23,945 nt of DNA from a virus. Below the pieces are notes generated by a model. That model was not told the DNA's origin, ran no database searches, and saw only the letters and a list, made by a program, of their open reading frames with translations. This document shows, piece after piece, positions 14,801 through 21,378 of this stretch; within the stretch, counting starts at the first letter, position 1; every line of letters starts with the position of its first letter. Made by a program: the position numbers and the translations under genes. The stretch covers positions 1 through 23,945 of the IMG/VR virus record IMGVR_UViG_3300032893_000271. One strand, given 5' to 3'.

Positions 14801-15313
14801 CTAGCTGTATCGGTTGATCCGGTTAGACCGGTTCATCTCGTCCGTGAGGGACTCCACCGCACGTTGGAGAACTTTCTGATCTGCGTTGGTCTCCATCGAC
14901 TCGGTGAGCAGATACCTCCTTGTTAGGGCGGCAGCTTGGCCCTCGTTCCGGTCCTGTAAAGCGCGGAAAGCCTCGTGAAGGTCGGTGTACTCGACCCTCA
15001 CCCGGTCCTGGTTGTCGGAACTCAGACCGCCCGATGCCAAGAGGTCTTTGACCTCTTTGACCGAGTACTTGTACGCGCCACGGAAGTAGTCGTACGCGGC
15101 CCTCGCCTTGCTGGCTCGCTGGTGACCGATCCTTGTTAGGAACCTGGCCCTAGCTTTCGGGGTATTCGCTTCCAGCGCCTTCAAAGCGCTGCCGGGGGAT
15201 TCAACCAGGTAGATCCAGATCTCCTGCTCAACATCGTCTGCCTCAATTACCCCCGGCCATTGAGACGCCACGATCTTGGCAGCCGTTTTCACGGGTCGAA
15301 CCAGCGTTTCCAT
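14801..15313 (-). CDS. Sigma-70-region-2-like protein, 170 aa (L5 gp55 class)
   Basis: The segment starting METLVRPVKTAAKIVASQW and the following EADDVEQEIWIYLVE resemble sigma-70 region 2 (the DDLxQE-type helix). A basic segment (ASKARAAYDYFRG) and a C-terminal helical pair could be a degenerate region 4. Related Cluster A proteins are often annotated as sigma-like, but this protein lacks a clear region 4 helix-turn-helix, so promoter recognition is uncertain. ATG 15313 has AAAGGGA upstream. The alternative TTG at 15337, inside stoperator site 5, has GGAGG eight bases upstream and would add eight residues; I cannot exclude it. Confidence 0.6.
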   Translation of the reverse strand: METLVRPVKTAAKIVASQWPGVIEADDVEQEIWIYLVESPGSALKALEANTPKARARFLTRIGHQRASKARAAYDYFRGAYKYSVKEVKDLLASGGLSSDNQDRVRVEYTDLHEAFRALQDRNEGQAAALTRRYLLTESMETNADQKVLQRAVESLTDEMNRSNRINRYS

Positions 15314-15323
15314 CTGTCCCTTT

Positions 15324-15339
15324 CTGTTCGTTGTCAAGT
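15324..15339 (+). promoter_or_regulatory. Stoperator-like repressor site 5
   Basis: Reads ACTTGACAACGAACAG along transcription (-). It begins one base after the metallophosphatase stop and runs into the start region of the sigma-like gene. Its TTG is a possible start codon. Confidence 0.7.
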
Positions 15340-15340
15340 A

Positions 15341-16111
15341 TCAGACCTCCCAAACTCGTCCGTCGACCGTGAACCGGCCTCGGTGTATCGGTATAATTTC
15401 TGGTTTGACGTGTTGACTTTCTACGGTCAACAACCCAAACCCCAACTGCCAGTTCCCTGTACCTCCCTTGAGATAAGCAGCTAGCTTCTGATTCATCAGG
15501 TGCCCGACCTCCAGACCGGTCAGCAGCGCCTTGATGTCCCCGCCGTAACCTCGGGTGTGCGACAGCAGGCCCAGCCGGTGGGTGTGCCCCATAACCACCG
15601 AAGTGTCAAATTTGATAGCAGCGTTCAGAGCGGTGTTCCCACCTATCCGGCTGATAGCCAACTGACCTCGGTGGCCGTGGGTGGAGATCCAGCCCGGCGC
15701 CACTTTGTGGAAGTCAGGGAGCAGCTTGGCACCGAACCCGTCGAAGTCGAGCATGTTCTCAATGTGGAACTGGTGCTCGAACTCTGCCAGAGCCGGGGCG
15801 TACTTCGTCAGGTACACCCGGGGGCGCAAGTCGTGGTTACCTTCGTGAACCCCTAGAGGGCCGTCGTAGACAGCTCGCAAAGGCTCGAAGAACCGCCGCT
15901 TCGCCTGCTCGTTGTCTTCTCGCAGCATCTGCGCGAACTCCATCGCGGAGCCCTTCGACCACCGGGCGGGCGTCGGGTAGTCCATCAGGTCCCCGATGTG
16001 GACGACCTCGTCGGGCTGGTAGTCCCCGATGAACCGGATCAGAGCCTTCAACGCCTTTCGGTCGTCGTAAGGCATCTGGGTATCGGGGATGATCACGATT
16101 CGCTTGCTCAT
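15341..16111 (-). CDS. Calcineurin-like metallophosphatase, 256 aa
   Basis: A metal-dependent phosphoesterase: D10 in IIPDTQ, D41 and D44 in GDLMD, N92-H93-D94 in EGNHD, H145/H147 in STHGHRG, and H176/H178 in MGHTHR follow the D...GD...GNHD...GH pattern of the family. The first motif has DTQ instead of DxH. Similar proteins lie beside primase and exonuclease genes in Cluster A phages and may act on DNA ends or cyclic nucleotides; the substrate is unknown. ATG 16111 overlaps the upstream stop. The stop is followed at once by stoperator site 5. Confidence 0.88.
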   Translation of the reverse strand: MSKRIVIIPDTQMPYDDRKALKALIRFIGDYQPDEVVHIGDLMDYPTPARWSKGSAMEFAQMLREDNEQAKRRFFEPLRAVYDGPLGVHEGNHDLRPRVYLTKYAPALAEFEHQFHIENMLDFDGFGAKLLPDFHKVAPGWISTHGHRGQLAISRIGGNTALNAAIKFDTSVVMGHTHRLGLLSHTRGYGGDIKALLTGLEVGHLMNQKLAAYLKGGTGNWQLGFGLLTVESQHVKPEIIPIHRGRFTVDGRVWEV

Positions 16112-16614
16112 GTGTTTCCTTCTTGGTCATGGCGGGCCAAGATTTCGGTGAAGGGCGCGCTTCTGACAAGGTGAGCATGGAAGCCAACCGCGTGCCATTG
16201 GTCTGAACGGCCTCGTCGGCACCAACGCCAGCCCTTGGATGGGCTGTGTTCCCAAACGTCACCGTCTTTGTCCCTCACGCGGACGGTCACAGGCACGTCA
16301 GCTAGCGAGTCCCACTGGCGGGGCTCCTGGGGGTGCCGCTCGCTCTCGGGGAGTTGCATTTTCTCCAAAACCCCTGCGTACCCGGCGATGTCGACTACGG
16401 TGTCGCGGTGGTAGCCGTTCTCCATAAACCGGGCGATCTTCAGCAGGATCATCATCACGGCCACGTCCTCGGGCGCGACCAGCTCTGTCCTGACGTTCAG
16501 GTAGGCGTTCCACAGGTCCGCGATCCGCTGGTGGTTCTCGCGGGCTGGCCCGTAGTCTTTTGCACGGGGTCCGTTGACGATGCGTTGCGCCTCTTCGAGA
16601 ATTGACTCAGACAA
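16108..16614 (-). CDS. DUF6378-type protein, 168 aa
   Basis: The N-terminal 90 residues (ILEEAQRIVNGPRAKDYG, then ENHQRIADLWNAYL and VAVMMILLKIARF) match the phage family I know as DUF6378, a helical domain sometimes compared with MazG-like pyrophosphohydrolases. The second half is a separate beta-rich, Trp-rich tail (VPVTVRVRDKDGDVWEH). Start is TTG 16614, overlapping the upstream stop by eight bases; no closer ATG keeps the domain. The stop overlaps the phosphatase ATG. Function unproven; a nucleotide-related role fits the neighbourhood. Confidence 0.72.
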   Translation of the reverse strand: MSESILEEAQRIVNGPRAKDYGPARENHQRIADLWNAYLNVRTELVAPEDVAVMMILLKIARFMENGYHRDTVVDIAGYAGVLEKMQLPESERHPQEPRQWDSLADVPVTVRVRDKDGDVWEHSPSKGWRWCRRGRSDQWHAVGFHAHLVRSAPFTEILARHDQEGNT

Positions 16615-16861
16615 CGCTGTCCCCTTCTGCGCCCCACTGGATCTCCGAGAGCGGAGTCAGCGACGATCGGTTGATCCATTGCAATGCGCCGGACTCCCGG
16701 CCCCGCACCCGGACAACGTCCAGATCTTCGTTCTTCGAGAAGTGGGTGGCTAACACAAGGCCGACTTCCCCGGGCGTCAGGTCAACGAAACGTCCGTGAT
16801 CCCCGCCAAGCTTCAGCGGCCCGGTGACGACCACGAGGTCACCACTCTTAATTGCGGTCAT
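16607..16861 (-). CDS. Small SH3/KOW-like beta protein, 84 aa
   Basis: ATG 16861 overlaps the end of the upstream 48-aa gene. The sequence SGDLVVVTGPLKLGGDHGRF followed by LTPGEVGLVLATHF has the alternating pattern of a small SH3-like barrel, then a basic VRVRGRES segment. Such folds bind nucleic acid or protein, but this is inference from pattern alone. The stop is coupled to the DUF6378-type gene. Confidence 0.65.
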   Translation of the reverse strand: MTAIKSGDLVVVTGPLKLGGDHGRFVDLTPGEVGLVLATHFSKNEDLDVVRVRGRESGALQWINRSSLTPLSEIQWGAEGDSVV

Positions 16862-16994
16862 ACTCTTCGTCCTCCGCAGCGACGTAGTCGTAGATCTTGC
16901 TGAAGTCGATGTCCACTAGGTCTCCCCACATCCCTTCGTTATCGAACAGCGCGCGCTGCTCGGGCTTGTCGTACTCGTACAACATCCCCATCAT
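16848..16994 (-). CDS. Small acidic protein, 48 aa
   Basis: ATG 16994-16992 overlaps the Toprim gene's stop (ATGA). The frame ends TAA at 16848-16850, 14 bases into the next gene. It begins [20 protein letters not shown] and ends with an acidic [10 protein letters not shown] tail. Not recognised. Its place directly after the primase genes suggests a possible accessory peptide, which is speculative. Confidence 0.62.
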   Translation of the reverse strand: MMGMLYEYDKPEQRALFDNEGMWGDLVDIDFSKIYDYVAAEDEEYDRN

Positions 16995-17638
16995 GTGATC
17001 CTTTCTAAGAGAGCTTGCTTACCCCGCGAGAAGACGAGGCTGTTCACGTCCTCACCTGACGGCATCGGGATGACCTTGGCGTTGGGCAAGGTCTTGGCGA
17101 CCTCCCGGGCGAACTTCAACCCGGCCCCGTCACCGTCCGCGAGGACGAAGACATCCCGGTACCCGAGGAACGGTTCCCGGAAGTGCGGCCTCCACGCTTG
17201 AGCCCCCGGTACTCCGACCGTGTGGATACCACAGGCTTGGGCGGTGATGGCGTCGATCTCACCTTCGGTGATAGCGATTACCGAGGATTTCTTCAGCAGC
17301 GCCAAGGTGTTATACAGCCGTGGCCGATCACCGGCCACGGTCAGGTACTTCGACCCTTCCCCGGAGATTCGCCGGAACCGGATAGACACCACCGACCACC
17401 CGTGCTCCTGCGACCATCGCAGGTACGGGATCGCCAACATCCCCCGGTACATCTCATGCCCAGGGAGTGGGTCGGCCACGTAGCCCAGCCTGAACTGGGA
17501 CACTTCGTCCTTGATCGACGGAGCCGTCAGACCCCTCGTCGCCAAATACTCGGCGGCGGGGCTGTCGGGTAGGCTCTGCCTGTACCGTTGCGTGGCGTCC
17601 CGGAGAAAGCTTTTCTGCGATTCGCTTAGCCTCTGCAT
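16991..17638 (-). CDS. DnaG-type primase, Toprim (catalytic) part
   Basis: Makes RNA primers for DNA replication. The Toprim signature is present: E125 in ITEGEIDAI, then D168 and D170 in LADGDGAG. An N-terminal linker domain ([18 protein letters not shown], then [10 protein letters not shown]) is typical of the region between the zinc and catalytic domains of DnaG. ATG 17638 has GAGGGGG upstream with 7-base spacing, so it can start on its own; a TGA lies two codons upstream in this frame. It overlaps the zinc-domain frame by 185 bases in the +1 frame. It may work as a separate subunit or be joined to the zinc domain by a frameshift. Confidence 0.88.
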   Translation of the reverse strand: MQRLSESQKSFLRDATQRYRQSLPDSPAAEYLATRGLTAPSIKDEVSQFRLGYVADPLPGHEMYRGMLAIPYLRWSQEHGWSVVSIRFRRISGEGSKYLTVAGDRPRLYNTLALLKKSSVIAITEGEIDAITAQACGIHTVGVPGAQAWRPHFREPFLGYRDVFVLADGDGAGLKFAREVAKTLPNAKVIPMPSGEDVNSLVFSRGKQALLERIT

Positions 17639-17867
17639 AAGTCACCCCCTCTTCCCTCTGGATGATCCGAACCGCGCTGCCGCTGACGCCGCAGCCGAAA
17701 CACCGGAATGCGTTGTATCGGTACGAGATCCCCGCAGAGGCGATCCCATCGCCGTGCCACGGGCACCGGCATTTAATCCAGGGTCTGTCGATGCTGCTGG
17801 TGTCTGCGGGAGCTTTCCAGCCCGGGTGGTACAGGTGGATCACTTGGACTATCAACTTCTCGTCCAT
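17454..17867 (-). CDS. DnaG-type primase, zinc-binding part
   Basis: Residues 33-60 form a CHC2-type zinc ribbon (C35 and H38 in CPWHGD, C56 and C59 in FRCFGCG), which reads the template in DnaG primases. ATG 17867 overlaps the upstream stop (TGATG). After about residue 77 the frame overlaps the Toprim gene and turns into Arg/Pro/Gly-rich sequence ending GRPTPWA. That looks like an out-of-frame reading, so the functional part is likely the first 75-80 residues. This arrangement suggests either a two-subunit primase or a +1 frameshift product of about 290 aa. Confidence 0.85.
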   Translation of the reverse strand: MDEKLIVQVIHLYHPGWKAPADTSSIDRPWIKCRCPWHGDGIASAGISYRYNAFRCFGCGVSGSAVRIIQREEGVTYAEAKRIAEKLSPGRHATVQAEPTRQPRRRVFGDEGSDGSVDQGRSVPVQAGLRGRPTPWA

Positions 17868-18037
17868 CACCCTCCGCTCGGATATATCTCGTGGACAACA
17901 GGACCTCCTTGGCAGATCAGTCCCAGCTCTTTTAACTTCTCCAGGATCGCTTCCTCCAAGTCGTCTTCGGTCCATTCGGATAGTGGCTGAAACCACGCTG
18001 ATACGCGGTAGTTCGGTAACTTCAAGTGGCTGGTCAC
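17867..18037 (-). CDS. Small acidic protein, 56 aa
   Basis: GTG 18037-18035 overlaps the endonuclease VII stop (GTGA), and its TGA overlaps the primase ATG. It begins MTSHLKLPNYRVSAWFQPL and has an amphipathic helix (DDLEEAILEKLKELGL). The longer frame up to 18196 lies inside the endonuclease gene and is rejected. Unrecognised. Confidence 0.7.
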   Translation of the reverse strand: MTSHLKLPNYRVSAWFQPLSEWTEDDLEEAILEKLKELGLICQGGPVVHEIYPSGG

Positions 18038-18489
18038 AGTTCTCCGTTCTCTGTCAAGTCCTGGATATGGATAGGCGCCACCCGTTCCCCGATCACATCG
18101 ACGGCAGGCGGGTACAGCAGGTAGATGATCGCTCGTGCGAGCGCCATCACGCAGTCCCTCAGATGTCCCAGGACGTTGCGGTTGCAGCCGGTGCATAGAA
18201 GGCCCCGGACGCGGCCTGTCTCGTGGCAGTGGTCCACTGAGAGCCGTTTACGGGCTCCTGTGGCCCGCTCGCAGATGTAGCACTTGCCACCCTGAAACTC
18301 GAAGATCTTCCAGTACTCCTCGGCGGTGATCCCGTAAGTGGCTAGCAACCTGGCCTCCCACGACATAGAGCTGCGTTTGGCCTTCTGTGCCCGGTGATGT
18401 GTCACACACCGTGGCCCGGGATGTGGGGCCTTCCGTATCGTTTTGATACCTTCCCGCACACAGTCTTTGCACCGTCTCCTGATGGTCAT
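18034..18489 (-). CDS. Recombination endonuclease VII (HNH/His-Me type)
   Basis: Resolves branched DNA (Holliday junctions, replication forks) before packaging. The T4 endo VII core is visible: zinc pair C70/C73 in CYICERA, catalytic D86-H87 and H89 in VDHCHETG, zinc pair C99/C102 in LCTGCN, then N105 and LGHL. 151 aa matches the L5 gp59 class. ATG 18489 overlaps the upstream stop (ATGA). The last residues (LTENGEL) are encoded by stoperator site 6, which lies inside the coding region. Confidence 0.92.
   Translation of the reverse strand: MTIRRRCKDCVREGIKTIRKAPHPGPRCVTHHRAQKAKRSSMSWEARLLATYGITAEEYWKIFEFQGGKCYICERATGARKRLSVDHCHETGRVRGLLCTGCNRNVLGHLRDCVMALARAIIYLLYPPAVDVIGERVAPIHIQDLTENGEL
18044..18059 (+). 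promoter_or_regulatory. Stoperator-like repressor site 6
   Basis: Reads ACTTGACAGAGAACGG along transcription (-), inside the last codons of the endonuclease VII gene and 7 bases before the GTG of the 56-aa gene. Confidence 0.7.
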
Positions 18490-18569
18490 CTCTTCTCCAA
18501 GAAGATGAACGAGAACAGCACCAGGCAGTAGACCCCGATCAGGATCGAGGCCACCGCTTGGCCGCTCAT
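18486..18569 (-). CDS. Tiny membrane peptide, 27 aa
   Basis: ATG 18569-18567 overlaps the hydrolase stop (ATGA), and TGA 18486-18488 overlaps the endonuclease VII ATG. Residues about 6-23 (VASILIGVYCLVLFSFIF) are one hydrophobic helix followed by LEKR. It would be a single-pass membrane peptide with its charged end in the cytoplasm. Function unknown. Confidence 0.6.
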   Translation of the reverse strand: MSGQAVASILIGVYCLVLFSFIFLEKR

Positions 18570-19372
18570 CCCCACACCGCTTTGGTGATGACCGACACCG
18601 CCAGCATCGGGGTTGATACCATCCACGAGTGGAACTGACCGGGGAGCATCTGGAGCTTCGCTCCCGCCAAGCCGGCCGCGTGGTACGCGGCCATCGGAGG
18701 GACTATCCGGTCTTCCGATCCGTGGACAACGAACGTACGGACCAATTGGTCCTCCATCTCCAAAAGCGCTGGGGCAGAGTCGTGATTAACCAACGCCCAG
18801 ACAGCTTTCAAGGCTCCGGGACCTGACACCGAACCACGGAGGCGCGTAAACAGGTCTAGACGCTCTTGTAAGCGACGAACGGAGCCAGCCTTGATGGCAT
18901 CCCCGGCGATGTCCAAAACCGCGCCAGAGAGCAATCTAGCGGCCTTTAACGGGAAGTTAGGGGAAGCGGTAACCTCGATGGATTTGTGGTGGGCCTCTCC
19001 TACCGCTGCGTCTAACAAGACAGCGGTCAAGACCCGGTCCGGGATGGTCGCGGCTACCTCGGCGGCTATCGCCCCGCCCATCGAGTGGCCGACCAACACG
19101 AACTTGTCGACTCCGATGGTGTCTAGTGCCTTGACAAGAACCTTGGCCATATCCGCCAAAGAGTGCCCCCACGGCAACGAGTCGGTACGACCGTGGTCCG
19201 GTGCGTCGAAGCCGTAGACGTTGAACCCGCTCACCACCAACAGATTCAGCAGCTCCTCGTACGCGGACGCGGACACTCCCAGCCCGTGCAGGAACACCAG
19301 CGGGTAGCCGATACCGCCTGTCAGGTACCCGACCCGGAAACCGTCGTCAAGGACGATGGTTCGAGGCTTCAT
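18566..19372 (-). CDS. Alpha/beta hydrolase (esterase/lipase family), 268 aa
   Basis: A serine hydrolase with the full triad: nucleophile S97 in GHSMGG, acid D221 in HGSEDRIVPP, and H248 in FHSWM. The oxyanion-loop motif FLHGLG (residues 27-32) is also present. The length suits a single-domain esterase. There is no signal peptide, so it acts in the cytoplasm. Cluster A phages often carry such a gene among replication genes; the substrate is unknown, with mycobacterial lipids or small esters being guesses. ATG 19372 overlaps the upstream stop. It is not the lysin B mycolylarabinogalactan esterase, which belongs to the lysis region outside this window. Confidence 0.9.
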   Translation of the reverse strand: MKPRTIVLDDGFRVGYLTGGIGYPLVFLHGLGVSASAYEELLNLLVVSGFNVYGFDAPDHGRTDSLPWGHSLADMAKVLVKALDTIGVDKFVLVGHSMGGAIAAEVAATIPDRVLTAVLLDAAVGEAHHKSIEVTASPNFPLKAARLLSGAVLDIAGDAIKAGSVRRLQERLDLFTRLRGSVSGPGALKAVWALVNHDSAPALLEMEDQLVRTFVVHGSEDRIVPPMAAYHAAGLAGAKLQMLPGQFHSWMVSTPMLAVSVITKAVWG

Positions 19373-19557
19373 CGGATGACCGCCATCTTCACGTAGGGCG
19401 CGACTCGCACAAGGACGTTAGGGTCGAGGAACGAGCGCGGAGCCACGACGACCCGCAGTATCAGTCGAATATCTCTTTCTGGCCCAACCACTCCCACGTC
19501 CACTACCCGGACCTGGAGTATGTCTCCTGGCTCTACCTCGTCAGCCCGTATATCCAT
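19369..19557 (-). CDS. Small all-beta protein, 62 aa
   Basis: ATG 19557-19555 overlaps the preceding stop (TGATG), and the stop overlaps the hydrolase ATG. The sequence begins MDIRADEVEPGDILQVRVVD and is rich in Val, Ile and Arg in alternating positions, a pattern of a small beta barrel. The longer frame up to 19653 lies in the upstream gene. Not recognised. Confidence 0.68.
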   Translation of the reverse strand: MDIRADEVEPGDILQVRVVDVGVVGPERDIRLILRVVVAPRSFLDPNVLVRVAPYVKMAVIR

Positions 19558-19775
19558 CACGCGGCCCACCGCTTCGCGGCCCGCTCGATGCTGAGGTCTG
19601 AGACGTGACCGGCCAACCCGCCTACGGGGATGTCGACCTGGGTCTCGACCCACTTGCCGGTCTTGTCCCGCTTACCTTGGGTGATGGTTCTGGTCACCGT
19701 CTTGTTGGCCAGCAGACCGCCGAGGATCTGCTGGTGGATCAGGTTGGCTTTGCCTTGTGGCTTAGGTGCGGTCAT
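19557..19775 (-). CDS. Small basic protein, 72 aa
   Basis: ATG 19775 follows CGGAGAAC, a good ribosome binding site that forms the end of stoperator site 7. It begins MTAPKPQGKANLIHQQILGG and carries a basic stretch (ITQGKRDKTGKW) with Arg/Lys throughout, consistent with nucleic-acid binding but without a named motif. It lies between the ATPase and the hydrolase. Unrecognised. Confidence 0.68.
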   Translation of the reverse strand: MTAPKPQGKANLIHQQILGGLLANKTVTRTITQGKRDKTGKWVETQVDIPVGGLAGHVSDLSIERAAKRWAA

Positions 19776-19783
19776 GGTGTTCT

Positions 19784-19799
19784 CCGTTCGTTGTCAAGT
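19784..19799 (+). promoter_or_regulatory. Stoperator-like repressor site 7
   Basis: Reads ACTTGACAACGAACGG along transcription (-). The TGA of TTGACA is the stop codon of the ATPase gene, and the site ends in the ribosome binding site of the 72-aa gene. Confidence 0.72.
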
Positions 19800-20609
19800 G
19801 TTGGACGTGCTTTTGTCGCGGATCTGCATCGTGTCCCCCACCCAGTTCAACTCGACGTAGTCGAGCCCGGACGGGTCGGCTTTCCCTCCTCGGTTCTTCA
19901 CCGTCGACACCCGAAGGGTGTCAGACCCGAACGTCTCCTGGATCCGGTGCATCGTCAGGATCATCTCTGGAACCCGCGAGATCTGACCTTTCACACCGGA
20001 CAACGGGATCGGCCTGTCGGCGTCGTTGTATCCTCCGGTGACGTGGTGCAGCCCGACGACGCAAGCACCGGAGCCCCGGGCCATGTCGTGTAGGTACTCC
20101 ATCAAAGCTTCCAGGCCCGAGAAGGGGTCGTCGTCGTTGTCGCCTCCCGCCCGGATGTTGGTGATGTTGTCGGTCACCACCAGCGCCGGGAAGTCCCCGT
20201 AGACCTCGTCGTAAGCCGCCATCCAATCCTCGATCTGTTTGATCGACGGGGAAGCGTCATACCTGAACCGGATCGGTAGAGACTCAAGTACTTGCTCATA
20301 CTCGGGGCTGAGCCTCCCGGACCGGACAGCGTTAGCTGTCTTGGACAACGGATCGCCGGTCAGGATCGACAGCGACCGGGAGATCTGGGTGAACGAGTCC
20401 GAGTCTGCTGAAACGTACAGGGTCGGCACACTTGCCCTCAGGGCATACGTCAGGACAAAGGCAGACTTGCCCGTCCCAGGCCCAGCGCACACGAGACATA
20501 GCTGCCCTCTCAGGAACTTGGTACCTCTCTGATCCAACGAGTCCCAAACCTTCGGTAGCGGGTCACCCGCGTGGCCTCGGACGTAGAGCGATTGGAGGGC
20601 TGTATACAT
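19794..20609 (-). CDS. RecA/DnaB-fold ATPase, probable replicative helicase
   Basis: Walker A GPGTGKS at residues 43-49, and Walker B with D147 in ALVVTDN. GACVVGLHHV (181-190) is the sensor strand typical of DnaB/RadA-type proteins, and the LSGVKGQISR segment is a DNA-binding-loop or arginine-finger area. 271 aa is short for full DnaB because the N-terminal domain is missing, as in the DnaB-like proteins of Cluster A phages. It likely unwinds DNA with the split primase encoded downstream. ATG 20609 overlaps the upstream stop (TGATG) and has GAGGAG before it. Confidence 0.87.
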   Translation of the reverse strand: MYTALQSLYVRGHAGDPLPKVWDSLDQRGTKFLRGQLCLVCAGPGTGKSAFVLTYALRASVPTLYVSADSDSFTQISRSLSILTGDPLSKTANAVRSGRLSPEYEQVLESLPIRFRYDASPSIKQIEDWMAAYDEVYGDFPALVVTDNITNIRAGGDNDDDPFSGLEALMEYLHDMARGSGACVVGLHHVTGGYNDADRPIPLSGVKGQISRVPEMILTMHRIQETFGSDTLRVSTVKNRGGKADPSGLDYVELNWVGDTMQIRDKSTSNT

Positions 20610-20866
20610 CAGCGCTCCTCTTTGTACTGGAACCCGTGCGGCAGCTTCGCGTCGTGGATGCGGCGGTTCATCCCTTTAGCCGATGCCTCGGCCATACGGC
20701 CTACCCGAATGGCTTGCACCACCTCATACGCTTGCATCGCGCACATACGCATGATCGAGTTACCGGGCCATCCGGCCCGGTCCATCCGCGAGACCGCTGA
20801 GCCCTCGAACGGCGCCGCTTTCGACGTGAGCAACGGGTCGTCGGGTTGCCACTTGTTCTCTGTCAA
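20609..20866 (-). CDS. Small protein, 85 aa, TTG start inside a stoperator
   Basis: The best start is TTG 20866-20864: GGAGG lies six bases upstream, and no ATG or GTG gives a better context. That TTG is the TTG of TTGACA in stoperator site 8. The protein begins MTENKWQPDDPLLTSKAAPF, continues with an Ala/Met/Arg-rich helical middle (CAMQAYEVVQAIRVG) and ends in a basic tail. It is coupled to the ATPase gene by TGATG. Not recognised; it may be a helicase-loading or accessory protein, which is inference from position. Confidence 0.68.
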   Translation of the reverse strand: MTENKWQPDDPLLTSKAAPFEGSAVSRMDRAGWPGNSIMRMCAMQAYEVVQAIRVGRMAEASAKGMNRRIHDAKLPHGFQYKEER

Positions 20867-20868
20867 GT
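20853..20868 (+). promoter_or_regulatory. Stoperator-like repressor site 8
   Basis: Reads ACTTGACAGAGAACAA along transcription (-). It covers the proposed TTG start of the 85-aa gene, with GGAGG just upstream. Confidence 0.7.
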
Positions 20869-20904
20869 TTGACCTCCAATAAAGGAGCAGCAGCCGAAGC
20901 CTGC

Positions 20905-21111
20905 TCAGTCGTCTGTGCCATCCGTCCATCGGTTGTTGCCGCCTCCTTGTTCCGGCAGGAAATGCCACCGAGGGCACGGAACGAACGTCGTGTAGGTGTT
21001 GACGTTGCCTCCGGTGTCCGGACAGACGTTGGGGTCCGCGTGAGACCTGGGAGCGAACACCAACACAGCCAAGATGAGGATGAACACCCACAAAGCCAGT
21101 GAAATCTTCAC
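20905..21111 (-). CDS. Small exported protein with signal peptide, 68 aa
   Basis: GTG 21111-21109 overlaps the upstream stop (GTGA). The N-terminus MKISLALWVFILILAVLVF is a signal sequence with a probable cleavage after SHA before DPNVC. The mature part is about 44 residues with two Cys (in NVCPDTGG and FVPCPRW) that could form a disulfide, and it ends in a Gly/Asn/Asp-rich tail. It is the second of two adjacent exported proteins. Phage-encoded secreted proteins in this arm could act on the envelope or on rival phages; the role is unknown. Confidence 0.75.
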   Translation of the reverse strand: MKISLALWVFILILAVLVFAPRSHADPNVCPDTGGNVNTYTTFVPCPRWHFLPEQGGGNNRWTDGTDD

Positions 21112-21371
21112 GGGCACAGCTCCCGGTGAGCTGAGTCGCTGACCGCCGCGCTCAGCTCTGGCATCCCGGGGGCAGGAACCATACCCATGCAAGCCTTCTG
21201 GCCTCCGACCAACAAGGCGAAGTCGGGGAACCCGTCCACCAAAGCGTGGTGGCGCTCCCGCACGTCGCTCAGGTAACTGCCCGGGTCAGCTGATGCCTCC
21301 GGGGCCGGGACGATCCCGGCTAGGATTGCGCCTGCGGCGACGATTCCGGCTATGGCCAATTTGCGCTTCAT
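21108..21371 (-). CDS. Small exported protein, DUF732-like, 87 aa
   Basis: ATG 21371 has GAGAGAG upstream. MKRKLAIAGIVAAGAILAG is a clear signal peptide with cleavage predicted after ASA, before DPGSY. The mature part (YLSDVRERHHALVDGFPDF, then GGQKACMGM) resembles the mycobacterial DUF732 family of small secreted proteins, with Cys in the ACMG segment and a second near the end (ELCP). A phage copy of a host-type secreted family suggests capture from a mycobacterium. It is coupled to the next exported protein by a GTGA overlap. The DUF732 call is by pattern and needs a profile search. Confidence 0.7.
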   Translation of the reverse strand: MKRKLAIAGIVAAGAILAGIVPAPEASADPGSYLSDVRERHHALVDGFPDFALLVGGQKACMGMVPAPGMPELSAAVSDSAHRELCP

Positions 21372-21378
21372 ATCTCTC

